64,000 nucleotides of DNA, taken from Jackrogersella multiformis (taxonomy: Eukaryota; Ascomycota; Sordariomycetes; Xylariales; Hypoxylaceae). A program made the translations under genes and the position numbers. Shown here one piece after another: positions 46,889-58,484 of this stretch. The stretch lies in NCBI GenBank assembly GCA_902806575.1, contig CADCXD010000018.1, positions 3,224,001 to 3,288,000 of the forward strand, written 5' to 3'. The notes below the pieces were generated by a model that searched no databases, had not been told where the DNA came from, and was given only the letters and a program-made list of their open reading frames with translations. Each line of letters opens with the position of its first letter. Within the stretch, counting starts at the first letter, position 1.

Positions 46889-49800
46889 GGAGTGGCGATG
46901 GAAGAATTAGAATTGGGCTTTGGGAATCGTGAACTAAATTGCTTGCAGTTAGGCGCAGGATTGCTGTATACCACATGGACTGCAACATAGTGTTCGAGTC
47001 TATATTCTCAACGTTTGCTTTAGAATGAATGAAAAAATTGTGTGAATGATCGAGTTTTCGATGTTTTGTGAGTTGGTGATATTCCATAAACCCCTTTTTG
47101 CTCAAACCACATTCGAGGTACCTGGGTAGGCAATGGTACACTCGTCCTAGTCAATATATACCTCTGGCTAGTGGCTTACTGTCATACACACAGCTGTCAT
47201 CGTAATCTATAGTGTTTACCACATCACGTCTATAGCTTACCATCTAGTAGTGATAAATTAACTTATACCTTTAATCATTCCCTTCCGCAAGGTTACAGAA
47301 ATTAATATCAAGACCCGAGGTCCTGGGCATCGTCCACCAGCCTCGAACCCGAGCCCGCGGTCATGGTTCGCGACATATATCCATAGTCCCACGTTCCATA
47401 TATAAGAATCCACGGGTGCCAGGCCATCGGTTTGGCAGTAGATCCCCCACACCATACGCGAAGAGCTGTTCCACGGCTTCCTGCCACAGCTTCCTGTCGC
47501 GCGCGATGGTTCGTCGTCGTGGGGTGCCGGACGTGGGGGCAAGGATACAAATGTGGGGGTCATGAGTTTGTTCTGACAGGCTCGATTTACATACCTATCA
47601 AAGGAAGACAAACGAGAGCGAATACATACGTACCTTCTAGGAGCTGGATATATTAGTAAGTACCGACCAAAAGAAAAAGAAAAAGGGGCAATATTTCAGA
47701 ACTTGCATGCAGCCGCGGCAAGGAAGAAGCAACTCTGCCTACCCGGGGTGCCACTCATCCCTCCCTCCCGCATCGTTGATCGCCTCACTACATGGCGCGT
47801 TCTCTTGCATGACTTATTACGTACGCGAAAGATCCCATTAGCAAACGGCAGCAACCCGAACCTCTATTTATCGACCAGAGCAGCGAAATCGGACTTTACT
47901 TAGCCTACGCAGGCGGAGATCTAATCTAATCGATCTGGCTGTCTATAGCAGTGTACGCACGAAACGCAATCGGCGTGTGCCGCTAGGTACTCGCGCACGG
48001 TGACTGGTCGAGATGTGCGTGGCGCCCTACCAGCCTGCTATGCGTACATAGTAGTACGTCCACCTGCTCAAGTCGGGAAAGGATCCGAGCGACGGAGCCG
48101 CGAGACAACCGGATTCCGTAGGTACAGCCGACCTGTGCAACCATACCGCGCTCTCCCTTCCCTTTCCACAAGCTCTGTCTCTCGTTTTTCTTCCCCCCTT
48201 CCAATGTAAGATCCTTTAGGGTCTGTCCTCGACCAAAAGCCCAGCTGCCTCGATCTTTCAGCCCTGCCCATTTGCCCCCTCAGCCGCAGTGACATCGCGC
48301 CTGTGCCACCTACCTCATCGGTGCATGCAGCGCCGCGGACGGCCAGCTTGCGGGTGACATCCACATACACTGGATACTACCTGCAGGGTGCTTTTGGCTG
48401 CTGAGCGCGGTTCGAGGGCGCGCCGTGTTGTTTCATCGGTACCGAGGCCGAGCGTCTGCCTCGATGGCACCTGCGGTCGCAACACGAGATATTTTGGCTA
48501 AAATACCACGGGTGCGCCCGGCCCGGGAAGGATTCGTTCCTGATGCATGTGCGACATACATGTTCGCCGTCTTGTGTTACTCTTGCGCGCCTGCATGGCA
48601 TCGTTGATGACGACGGCCAGTTTCGACTTCACTCGTATGGTAGGTAAAAAAATCACCTACCAATGTAGGTAGGTGTTAATAAATGGAGGTACACATTATG
48701 AACATCTAACTACGTCTATACCAATCAACACTACGTATGTTGGGCGACGGCGAGCAATTTGCTAATGCTCGCCGCTTCAAATTTATCGCGAAGTATTATA
48801 TGGTACAAGTATGCGGCGTGATGAAAAATCATGAAACTGTGCTCACCGCCGGTGATCTTATAATATTATACACTTCCCGGTGATCCGTTAATGCCGCGGG
48901 GTTTGTATCGGCCTGCTGAGAGTCGCCTTTGACCTAGCGACTGAATAGGTCGAGGGGGGGATTCCTAATTATTGAAGATGAATGCAAGCCCGATTCGAAT
49001 ATGTTATCAATGCAAGATCAAGTTATGCAAGTACCTAAGGTAAGGTATATAAGGTACGCGCATGAGGCCCGTTACCGGCGGGAAGTCACGAAGAGCACCG
49101 CAACCCCGCGATCCCGATCCGGATATAGATGGAAACTACGGCCATTAGCAGCTTTCAAAGAACCTGCAGAGAATTCCGGCCTTGGCCAGATTGTTCCTTA
49201 AGTCTTAGACTAGTATCTATAGGTATGCTGACGAAATGTTATTATCGTACATCTATTATCAATATTGTCCCGCAAAAACGACCTATGGGCAACGTAGAAA
49301 GAGGGGAGGTGGATTTGAGGGGGAGTGGTTGTCCCTCATCACGGCGCGGGGGAAACAGGGTTACGGACTTTCTGGAGAGTTGAAGGTATGCCTCAAGATC
49401 ATGAACTATTTGTTAACGCGTTCAGCGACGGCAATGATTACCTACCTAGTCTGATTGTTGGGGATCTAACTATTGGCGGTTGAATATCTAAAGTCACTCA
49501 CCACCAAAATAATCACTGAAGACTTTAGTTCGTACTTCGCGTTGAATGACCTTCAACATTTCCTGAGGCATTGCCCACCAAATATTCGAGAGGGAAGCAG
49601 TCGGCGTACATTATTACGTCTCGTACATGATAGCCGAGATTATAAATGCTTATGTTAGAATCATCTAAGTATAGTTATTTATAACCTGGAATTACGCAGA
49701 ACTTTTCGTCATAAGAAGTGAGGGATAATTGGAAAGGGGAATACACTTGGATTGATACAAAGACCTTGAACGTCTTGCTTAAAGGCAAACACATGGGCAA

Positions 49801-50328
49801 ACTAGCACTGGCTACACACAAATCAGACACTCCCTAGTCAACTCATCACCTTTAGACCCGGGGTTCTCCCTATCTCGTACAGAAAAGATTCTCACGTAGC
49901 TCACGACTGAGGGACTTTGTGTGCGTCATCTAGCTGTCGTAATATTCGAATGCGATGTCAGCGTTTCAAGTCGTTAAATCTGCCCAATACCGTAGCAACT
50001 ACGGTAGGACAAATATAAGCTGGAGATGTGAAAAGGGTGAGAGAACTGCTCCCATTCGCTGACTATCAGCCAATGGTTCCTCGTTGATATCGGCATCATA
50101 TTGGATTTTCGAAAGTAGCTGACTGACAATCTACTTTCGCACAAGGGCTAGTGACGGTGTCTCGACATGGTGCATTAGAGTTGCCATTCACTCGAATAAC
50201 AACCACCGCACCCACTGTCGTATTGCCTACCTAGTCTGCTAGTCAATTTGCGAAAACCTGGGTCCTCACTTGCTGGTGCCGCTCGGCGACCCGCAGTCAC
50301 AGTTTGTGGAGGTACCAAACTCTCGTCG
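46889..50328. other. 3.4-kb intergenic region with a GC-richer core
   Basis: At 47400-48620 the sequence is GC-richer and throws up many overlapping short frames on both strands (60-117 codons), none with a recognisable motif or a consistent frame. I cannot support a gene. It could hold a long upstream region or a non-coding transcript. The rest is of ordinary composition with scattered palindromic words. Confidence 0.45.
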
Positions 50329-50790
50329 ATGATGGCTCAAACGTTAGAAGCCATGCCAGACGAACGATTCGACAGGGGAAATGATTCCATCTCAGCTCAC
50401 TGCTCACCAACACCGGTTTCTGGTTCGAGCAATGTCCCAGATATTAACGATCGCCGGCGCTGCGCTTTGAGAATCCTGGATGGCTTCACTCGCAGCTCCG
50501 CACAGTCTTATTACGCACGCACGCAGGAGGCAAGCCTGGACGGCGGGGAAGCTGGCTTAGTGACACTGATCTTATCCCCAGATCTTCGGTTCGAATCGCC
50601 GATCAAGTTTGACGAGGATAAGATCGCTCAAGATGGGTTAAAGGTGCCTGATAAGACAGGAACTTTGTTCTGTGCTATGGCTAACTCTGCTGGTGGCAAT
50701 GGCCCTGGGACAGTCTATGGCAGCAGCTTGCGCCGCAGGTGCGCAGGCGAGGGCACAACCGAAACACTGGAGATCTTACCTGGACGATGA
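50329..50790 (+). CDS. Orphan open reading frame, 153 codons
   Basis: I do not recognise this protein (MMAQTLEAMPDERFDRG..., ending ETLEILPGR). Codon usage looks plausible for a gene, and the frame is open upstream without an ATG. It has no signal peptide or membrane segment. Its stop overlaps the ATG of a second frame (50787-50996) as ATGA, which suggests one interrupted gene or chance. It may be an orphan gene, a gene fragment or spurious. Confidence 0.3.
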   Translation: MMAQTLEAMPDERFDRGNDSISAHCSPTPVSGSSNVPDINDRRRCALRILDGFTRSSAQSYYARTQEASLDGGEAGLVTLILSPDLRFESPIKFDEDKIAQDGLKVPDKTGTLFCAMANSAGGNGPGTVYGSSLRRRCAGEGTTETLEILPGR

Positions 50791-50996
50791 CATACCATCT
50801 TTACCCAATTACAAACAAGGGTCTTGATGAGATCGTCGGGAACACGCGCCTGACGGAAAACCTGGTTCTGGTCAAAGCGCTTTCGGAAAGAGGAGTTAAA
50901 AAAGCTTTTGTTAGGAGCTTTTTACTTTCTCCATCTGATGATCATCTGGAAAATAGCGCATTTGATTTGCCGTTTGCTAAAGCCTACCAACACTAG
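50787..50996 (+). CDS. Small orphan frame, 69 codons, next to the 153-codon frame
   Basis: The product begins MTYHLYPITNKGLDEIVGNT and ends PFAKAYQH. No family is recognised. It overlaps the stop of the preceding frame by four bases. If both are exons of one gene, a short intron or a frameshift must join them; I could not identify convincing splice sites. Confidence 0.2.
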   Translation: MTYHLYPITNKGLDEIVGNTRLTENLVLVKALSERGVKKAFVRSFLLSPSDDHLENSAFDLPFAKAYQH

Positions 50997-53333
50997 GATC
51001 TGGAACTTAACAGGCTGCTAGCGCTAACCCGGTATATACCTAGGTAGGTAGCGTAGTCGAAGCGCTGAGTCCAGGATAGCGCATTCATGGATCTAATGGG
51101 GCTCGAATAACGCGCAGTTGAAGGGTTACGAATCCGATCGAGAACTTTTGGACTTCGCTCAAATTCCGGAGCCTCATTCAGGCCGCCCGGAGGAGCCGGC
51201 TGATAAAAAAAGGGGTCCAGGTCGTTTGCCCGCGGCATCACCGTACCTAGAACGTAGTCTGCTTCCCTATGTGGGCCCACGAGACTAGCAGAACCGGCAC
51301 GTAGGGTTTGATGATGTACCTAGAGAGCTTTGATTAGCTACAATCCTTTAAGCTGTTGATCTGGGTGAAACTGCAACGTGAAGACATGATATTTCCCAGG
51401 CAGCCAGGTAAGAAGTTTCTTCTGCCTTTTTCATACAATCGAAAGGTGACCCGAGCGCCAAGAAGAGGTAAGATAAGATCGGAAGACCTGTCGTTGGACG
51501 TCACTGGATAAACTAACCTAGGAAGCCAAGCAATACATTTACCGGCGGGAAAACATCACGGGCTGCGAGAAAAGACGAGACTAGCAGGTGGAGCTGAGCG
51601 GTAGGGATTGCAAGAAACCGGCGACGCTACAAATGTTACATACCTAACAAACTACCAAGGTACTCGGCTGAGTTTGAATGTTAAGATAGCACGAGCCTGA
51701 GTTTCACGGCGAGTATCCCGGAACAGTGTAATTTGAAGCGAATGTGGATTACCCAGTGGGGTTCTCGTGGTGCCGACCCGAGGGCCTAGCCCCATCATCA
51801 GCTAGCCTTTATTACGTTATTAGATGGAAATAGAAATTGCAAAGGTGTCGTCGGATACGACACTACGGCCTGGTCTCGGACTTCAAAGCAAGCTGAGCCT
51901 CATCTAGAGATCGTTCGAGGGATACTTATCGTGGCGCACAAGTATGACAGCCGCGTCAGCTGCGGGTGTTGGCGAGATACGAAATATCTAACCTACTCCT
52001 CGCCTGCCACACTTTCGATTTCTAGGGTTGAGGTGCTCACCGCCGGGAGTTCGAATATGTCGTCCGAAGAGCAAACGCTTGCTTCGTCTAGTAACAGAGA
52101 AGTAAAGGACAGGTTCATCGCCCGCATTACTAACTTGGTAACCTAAGGTAGTTCAGACTAATAGCGGGCGGCTAGGCAGCCCTAGAAATGCAGAATGTGA
52201 TCATATGTCAAGCATATGCCATGCGCACACTAGCGAATGATGATTGCCCAAATAAACACTGGACCAAGATGCCCCGGGAAAGGGTGCTTTTGATCGAGGG
52301 GAGACCCATGGAGCCATGCTAATAAGAAAAAAACTTCCTACAAGTGAGGGGCTAGAAAGAATCGACGTTTAATTTTTAATGACGGAGAATGGTAGCAAGC
52401 AGGGAACAGTTGTCAAGCTGGCAAGGAGCAGGGAGAAAGGGCTAGAGAGGGAGAGAAAGAATATATCATCATCATATGTGCTACTCACATGTGTACGGCG
52501 GCATAGTACAGGATGTGAGGGTTAATAGGTGATTAACAGGTAGGAATGATGAAAGAAACAAGAAGAGAGTCGCGTGTGCGAGTCCCGAAACAGGGATGAG
52601 CTTCGACCGCCTTTCCCGATTTCTCATTGCTCGAAAGGGAAATGCGTGCGATGTTACTCGAACGCTGTTGGTCCGTAATAAATGATAGAATCAACATCCC
52701 ATGCAAGCCACAAGGTGGACCGATGAAGCCCAAGGACGAGATTGGTGCCTTACGTGTACTGTATGGTCTTTAGTGGTATCTAGTATCTACGCATTATCGT
52801 GTGTAAATTTCGAATATATTTTGAGTACTTAAGTACGTAGGTTATCGTGATAATGTAGTGTTTATAAGAGACCAGCTTTATCGACTTGAAAACTATAAGT
52901 ACCTAAGTAGTGTATTTAATAATTAAGAGATTTATCCTTAAGATATTTCATTATTACTTACTTAAACATTAGAGGTTATTCGATATCCCACCTTTGATAA
53001 TAAATAATGGAGGATTTTATAGATTGTGTTGCATTGTATAAGTATATGTAAAGACCCTTGAGTAAATCACAGAAAGCCAGAGACAGAGAGCTAAGATAAT
53101 ACAGACCTAAGATACAGACCTAAGAAAAATACCTAATGCAGCACTTGCATGCGTACCCGCTGATTGTGGATCTATTGGATAATCGATTAGAACGTTTTCT
53201 CCAAGGCTAGAGTGCTACCTGATAAAGGCTAGGCCATCCTTGTCTGGTCGTGTACTACCTAGCTATGTACTACGTACCTTCTGTATCCTTGTAGCTTACC
53301 TATCCCGCTGCAGCGAAGCAGTTAAAGATGATT

Positions 53334-53354
53334 GATTACCGATTACCGATTACC
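53334..53354. repeat. Tandem repeat (GATTACC) x 3
   Basis: Three perfect copies of GATTACC lie in tandem, 1.5 kb upstream of LST4. No function is known. Confidence 0.9.
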
Positions 53355-53499
53355 AACTTGCCAGCCTAAGCAAAAATAGGTAATCTCTCATTCACCGCCA
53401 GATCGCATCGAATCCTATAGACCGACTCCGGAACCAGCAGTCTGGGAGAAGAATCAAATCTGCAGTCTTCCAATCCTGGTTTGTCTTTCTCCTTGCTTC

Positions 53500-54140
53500 C
53501 AGCATTACCTACCTAGGTACTATAAGTATTGAATGTATGGAGTACTTAACCTGGGGTGATCGAAAGGAGGAGATAACATGAATATACATTGATCTTTAGG
53601 GGTGTAGACTTTTAAGACCCTGGAATTGTCGAAATGTTTTGGGAACCCATCAGCCCATACGTAGCACCCAGGTACGTTAACAGAACGGTATGATTTGCGG
53701 AGTTATGTACACATGTATGTACCTAGGTAGGTATCTTAATGAATATGTAAATGTTTAGCTGCCTACATGTACCTCCTACTTACCTAGGTAGCTGATGTTT
53801 AATACATATAATATTTCCCTTGGCATTCCTGATACTTCGGTACTGATACTATGTAATGAGATTAAACGTCATAATCGGCGGTGCATGCTTCTTTCCCTTT
53901 TCCCTTTTCCCTTTTTTTGCTTCTTCTTGCCTGCTTAGGTACCTACCTAGAGGTAGGTATTAATGCTTGATGCTTGCTTTAGTTTGGTGTACTACCTAGG
54001 TACTATGGAGTAGTTTGGTACTATTTATTTACCTATTACATACACCAATCCATACCGTGGAGCTAAGTACCTAGGTACGTGCTTACCTTAGCGTCGCGGG
54101 AACGGTTAACAACTCTTTATGTACCTACTTACCTAGACTT
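53500..54140. repeat. Cluster of CCTAGG/GGTACC palindromic words
   Basis: TACCTAGGTA and GGTACCTACC words recur at about 53508-53522, 53715-53790, 53935-54003, 54065-54085 and 54118-54136, in the upstream region of LST4. The type is the same as in the other intergenic clusters. Confidence 0.78.
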
Positions 54141-54842
54141 TGTGCATTACTCGCAGAAAGCAGAAAGAGACACCACCTCCTTCTCTTGCCTACTTCTAGT
54201 CGCAAACCTTTGAACCTTTCACCCACCGCCTGTGAACTTCACCTATTCTTATACTTATACATTCTTTGGATTTTTAATCCTATATGGATTTAATTAAGAA
54301 AAATTTCATTGACTAACGACGTGCCTTTCGAAAGCGACTTCAACTTCTACCCCCCTTGTCCGTCGTATTCAGTCATCTCCGACTACGCATATTATCACGT
54401 TACTCTCACCAGTCTTGACATCTAAACGCGTGCACATCGCACTTGAATATATCAACTCCTAAATATCTAGGCCTTGGAAGTGTATACGACACGAAATCCA
54501 ATCCTACGTCTTGGACGACATTACCTTAGTCGCCGTAATTCTAAGCCTATTGAAGATACCCTCGACTTCTCTCTTCTTTCTTTCCCCTCCGGACACTTAC
54601 CAGCTTGCCCACCGCCACACCTGCATCATTGAACTCGCATTATTGCGTTGTCTTGCAATCGCACTGACACCACCTGTTTGGCGTTTTCTTCAATGTCTCT
54701 CTACACCATGATCAACGCAACCGAGGCCCCTCGCCACTTGATGGGTGCCTGTTAAGAACCGATCTGGTGGTTTCTACGGCCCGGCCCTAGAGTTGTTGAT
54801 TACATACTCGACATCCTGGGCTTTTGAACTACCGGATCCAAT

Positions 54843-57800
54843 ATGTTGGGCAAGCTTTTTAACTTAACCTCGGGAACGGCTGGAGGCGCAAATCCTCAGG
54901 AGGAAACTACGCCAGCTAAACCGTCACCTGAATCGGTGCAGGAAGAGATACATACCCGCAGCCTCCTATTTCCAGATACGCAGGCGCTTTACTATCGTCA
55001 AGACCAGGTGTTTCCTTTACCGTCTGCACCCGGTGTTCAGTCTGGGGCTTCCGCAAACCCCTTCGACTATGATGGCGATATCGATATTGACGTGCGCGAC
55101 GTTCGCGTTATTATAATGCAGGATACCCTAGGCTCTGTCAACCCCTCATTGTTATTCGACAGTCATCCTGCTCCATCGGCTGGTCCGCCGTCAGGTGATA
55201 GGTCACAACCACCAAGTGCGACTTCGTCCACGCAGTCCCTCATGCAAGATCTCCGACGAGCTCCTACCTCGCCGCGGAAAAGCAGCATGGGGCAGTCGTC
55301 TAGGCCGTTGGTTATCCAACCGGGTAGTCCTCAACCTCGGCAAGGCGCATTTGATCGACGAGGCTCTATCCAGTCTCGTACTTATAGCGCCGCGGAGACC
55401 GAGTCCCAAAAGGCTACCAGGGAGTATCGTGAGGAGCTCGCCAGCTTCTCGAGCTGTATTTTTGCCAACTCCGAAGTCATGTCTTACAAGGGAACTTCGA
55501 CCAAGGTGCATATCATCCCGAGTGAACCACGACCACCCATGATTTCTAGCTCGTATGTAGGAGATGGTCGCGGATCGATGGGGAGGTCCAGCATGCGGTC
55601 CAGCAGGCTGGCCCAGTCTTTTACGTCTGATTCGGAAAACACGCAGTTCCAGCCCTTTTCTACACCTCATCGACAACAGGACCGCAACAAGATCCTGGTG
55701 ACTCGCCTATTCCCGGTGAACCTACCGAACGATGATCCAGATTCACCTAGTCAAGTCACGTCTCCTAATAGCCGGTTATCTGAGGATAATGGAGGCTTCC
55801 CATTTCCGTATTCCCCGGACGAATTCAAGCTGAATAAGAAAAAATCGAGGCCCGTACAGAAGAGGACACCAATGTATGCCGTTGCTTTAGTACTTGAGCT
55901 TCCGTCGTACCCGTCCAATTCGGCACCGGCACCGGCACCAAAACCCATGTTTCGAGGTCCTAGTTCTTATAATGAACAGGATACCTTTCCTTCATCTTTT
56001 GGATCTGCACGCCGATCTGGGTGGACGTGGATCGGCTCTGGATTTGGTCCAGAGTCGTTTGAATCGTCGTACAGCAACGACGTTGAGGATCGGATGGATG
56101 CGATAACTCAACACTGGGATATTATTATGAGAACCCTCACTCATCTCCAATCTGTCGTGGCCACCACATTAAGCCCGATGCTGAAGCAGGCAGATATGTC
56201 GGCACCAGACCCATATCCCTCTACAATATCTTCTCAGATCGCCCGAAACTCCTCTGTTAAGAACCGAAGAGGCTCGGACGCTTCGCAGATGAAGCCATCT
56301 AAGACAAACGCGAAACTAGTAGCATTACCGCCGAGCTGCTTAGCGCAGGATCAACACATAAGCCAAGAGATTGACGATGCTAAAATTCGGATTGTATCTG
56401 GCCTTCGAGCTAGTAGAGTTATCACGGGACAAGGTCGCTGGGGGCCATGGAGGGAGGAGGCAAGATGGGTCGCGAAGTGGGCTGGAACTAAAGAGCAAGG
56501 CTTCTTTTTCTTCAATCTGCTGACGGCATTTCTCGCAACGCACACTGAATGGCTTCAAGCATTGAGTCCCATCTGGTATAGGAGACGGCGGTATCAACAG
56601 CAGAAGGTCAAAAGTGAAGAAGATACTTCGCTCCCGTCTCGCACGATAATAATCAGTAAAGACAAGATGGCCGCGAGGAGGTTGATTTTCTTGCTCTCGG
56701 CCTTCCTGCCCGCTAACCAGCAACTGCCGACGGTTCGCGCCCAACGCCCAGCAACATCTGCATCAGCCGTCGCCTTTGGACATTCGCCGCCATCGTACAT
56801 AGTGCCTATCAACAAGGAGGAATCTTTGCGGCGCAAAATTAATCGTCGGCAAGGGCCCAGGGGCGCGTCACACACTAGGAGTTTTAGCATCCAGTCGCAA
56901 GCCACGACGAGGTCGGCCACCGGTATTCCTGCGCAACTTGCACATCTCAGCATGGAGTCTTCTAATTCAGAGCGTCGGTCGTCCGACTTCATCAAGCCTG
57001 CAACCCTGCTCATTACGGGGAGCGATCTTAACACGCGGAAGAGCAGTGCTGCAACAGCTAATACTGTAGTTCCCGATTCAGCTATTCCGCATTTCTCTAC
57101 CATGCGTAGAGGCAGCACAAGCCGCGGTGCCCGACCTGGTAGCGGCAGCAGTTTTGCCGCAGATGACTTAAAACGATCGCTTAAGAGAGGCGAAAGTATT
57201 GGACATGTTAGCCACGGGAGCACCGATTCTCGCCAGAGCTCGCGATGGGGTAGTGTAATCAGTGGCTTATGGAGCGCAAGACGACGAGACTCGACTGCTA
57301 CAACATCGCAGACTCTAGATTTCGCCACCCACCACGATAGCCCGCTCACTTCGCCTACTCAAGCGATGACTGGCGGAACGGATAAGCTTTCGGAGATGGT
57401 CAGAGATGCTCAACTTCTCGATACACCAGCGGATCAACACGTAGGCCGTGACCCCACGTCGCCTCGGCAGCCTGACACCCCACGAAGATTGGAGGGCAAA
57501 CAGTTTGAGCTTCATTCGAGAACTCCAGATCCTTTAGGCGCATATGAATCCCCGGTGAAAACGTCTATAAACAACGATGACGGGGTAATCGATGTCGACG
57601 TCCAATTTCCAGATTACCTCACTTCCTTCGAAACTGCTGTTAGTTCGCCGTCTAGTAGTGGCTATCTTTCCACCCCTGGGTTCGGTGGTGGACTCGATGG
57701 CTTCGAACAATTTTCTAGGCTAGCCATTGACGGCGATGTTCCTCTGAATGTTGCGGGGTGGCTTAAGCGCTTTCATCCTGATTTCATATTACAGGCGATA

Positions 57801-58484
57801 CCACCGCAGAAGAACCTTCTAGAGGAAGTGCGAGAATCTCTAGCCGCAGAACCTACACCTGTAGTGCATCTTAACTCGATGCCAGAAGACTGGCCAACGG
57901 AGCACTGGGTTGATGTCAGCACTGCGATCATTGCTGATACGACAAACTTTACTATCAAGCGGCTGCGATACCGCCGTCTCGTGAAGCCTAAGATGCCGAT
58001 AGACCGAAGCAACACCAGCTATCTGACGCCTCATGCTTCATCCTTGATGACGCCAGCGCTTTCACCTTATGAACAACCGATACAGGATAAGATCGAGGAA
58101 GAGGACCTCTTCAATTTTGACGAAGCACTTATCGACGCCATCGAGAGAGTTATTGCTCATAGCAGCGATGTGAGCAAGGGAAGTTCAGCTACTTCCTCGC
58201 GATCCGCTAGCAAACGAAGAAGACGGGATAGCGAAATTTCTCAGATGACAGAGCAAGAGGTGCCAGCCTCTCAAATCGATGTCCAAGAAGTACCTCGAGC
58301 GGAATGCAAGACGGTCGTGCTATCTGCGCTATCGGGAATCGTACAGGAGGTGGTGGATCAGCGAGAGAGAGAGAGCCAGGGTGCCAGCCCAACTGCACCA
58401 TACGAAATAACCCGCGAGAAGGAGAGCCCTTTACGAGCCGCCGTTCGAATGTGGCTCGAAAATGTGGAACTTACTGACGCCTAA
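54843..58484 (+). CDS. LST4: Lst4, folliculin-interacting protein (FNIP) homologue
   Basis: An intronless 1213-residue protein. It starts MLGKLFNLTSG, typical of the fungal family. The FNIP N-terminal region (about 40-260 and 330-460) contains RSLLFPDTQALYYRQDQVFP, DVRVIIMQDTLGSVNPSLLFDS, an EVMSYKGTSTKVHII strand and MDAITQHWDIIMRTLTHLQSV. The middle DENN-like part (about 495-590) has KLVALPPSCLAQD and WGPWREEARWVAKWAGTKEQGFFFFNLLTAFL. Long Ser/Arg-rich linkers separate these from the C-terminal block (GWLKRFHPDFILQAIPPQ, WVDVSTAIIADTTNFTIKRLRYRR; about 985-1060). By family knowledge Lst4 with Lst7 (folliculin) is the GAP complex for Gtr2 at the vacuole and supports TORC1 activation after amino-acid refeeding. 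The ATG at 54843 follows a long leader without a competing exon. Confidence 0.9.
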   Translation: MLGKLFNLTSGTAGGANPQEETTPAKPSPESVQEEIHTRSLLFPDTQALYYRQDQVFPLPSAPGVQSGASANPFDYDGDIDIDVRDVRVIIMQDTLGSVNPSLLFDSHPAPSAGPPSGDRSQPPSATSSTQSLMQDLRRAPTSPRKSSMGQSSRPLVIQPGSPQPRQGAFDRRGSIQSRTYSAAETESQKATREYREELASFSSCIFANSEVMSYKGTSTKVHIIPSEPRPPMISSSYVGDGRGSMGRSSMRSSRLAQSFTSDSENTQFQPFSTPHRQQDRNKILVTRLFPVNLPNDDPDSPSQVTSPNSRLSEDNGGFPFPYSPDEFKLNKKKSRPVQKRTPMYAVALVLELPSYPSNSAPAPAPKPMFRGPSSYNEQDTFPSSFGSARRSGWTWIGSGFGPESFESSYSNDVEDRMDAITQHWDIIMRTLTHLQSVVATTLSPMLKQADMSAPDPYPSTISSQIARNSSVKNRRGSDASQMKPSKTNAKLVALPPSCLAQDQHISQEIDDAKIRIVSGLRASRVITGQGRWGPWREEARWVAKWAGTKEQGFFFFNLLTAFLATHTEWLQALSPIWYRRRRYQQQKVKSEEDTSLPSRTIIISKDKMAARRLIFLLSAFLPANQQLPTVRAQRPATSASAVAFGHSPPSYIVPINKEESLRRKINRRQGPRGASHTRSFSIQSQATTRSATGIPAQLAHLSMESSNSERRSSDFIKPATLLITGSDLNTRKSSAATANTVVPDSAIPHFSTMRRGSTSRGARPGSGSSFAADDLKRSLKRGESIGHVSHGSTDSRQSSRWGSVISGLWSARRRDSTATTSQTLDFATHHDSPLTSPTQAMTGGTDKLSEMVRDAQLLDTPADQHVGRDPTSPRQPDTPRRLEGKQFELHSRTPDPLGAYESPVKTSINNDDGVIDVDVQFPDYLTSFETAVSSPSSSGYLSTPGFGGGLDGFEQFSRLAIDGDVPLNVAGWLKRFHPDFILQAIPPQKNLLEEVRESLAAEPTPVVHLNSMPEDWPTEHWVDVSTAIIADTTNFTIKRLRYRRLVKPKMPIDRSNTSYLTPHASSLMTPALSPYEQPIQDKIEEEDLFNFDEALIDAIERVIAHSSDVSKGSSATSSRSASKRRRRDSEISQMTEQEVPASQIDVQEVPRAECKTVVLSALSGIVQEVVDQRERESQGASPTAPYEITREKESPLRAAVRMWLENVELTDA

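Larger units (their letters stand above)
50997..54842. other. 3.8-kb intergenic region upstream of LST4
   Basis: No supported gene. It contains a GATTACC tandem repeat (53334-53354), a pyrimidine-rich run near 53890-53925 and dense CCTAGG/GGTACC words from 53500 to 54140. The last 700 bases are probably the LST4 5' leader and promoter. Confidence 0.5.

Noticed and set aside
47258..48640. Many frames of 60-117 codons on both strands
   Set aside because: They overlap on several frames at once, share no motif, and mostly arise from the local GC-rich composition.
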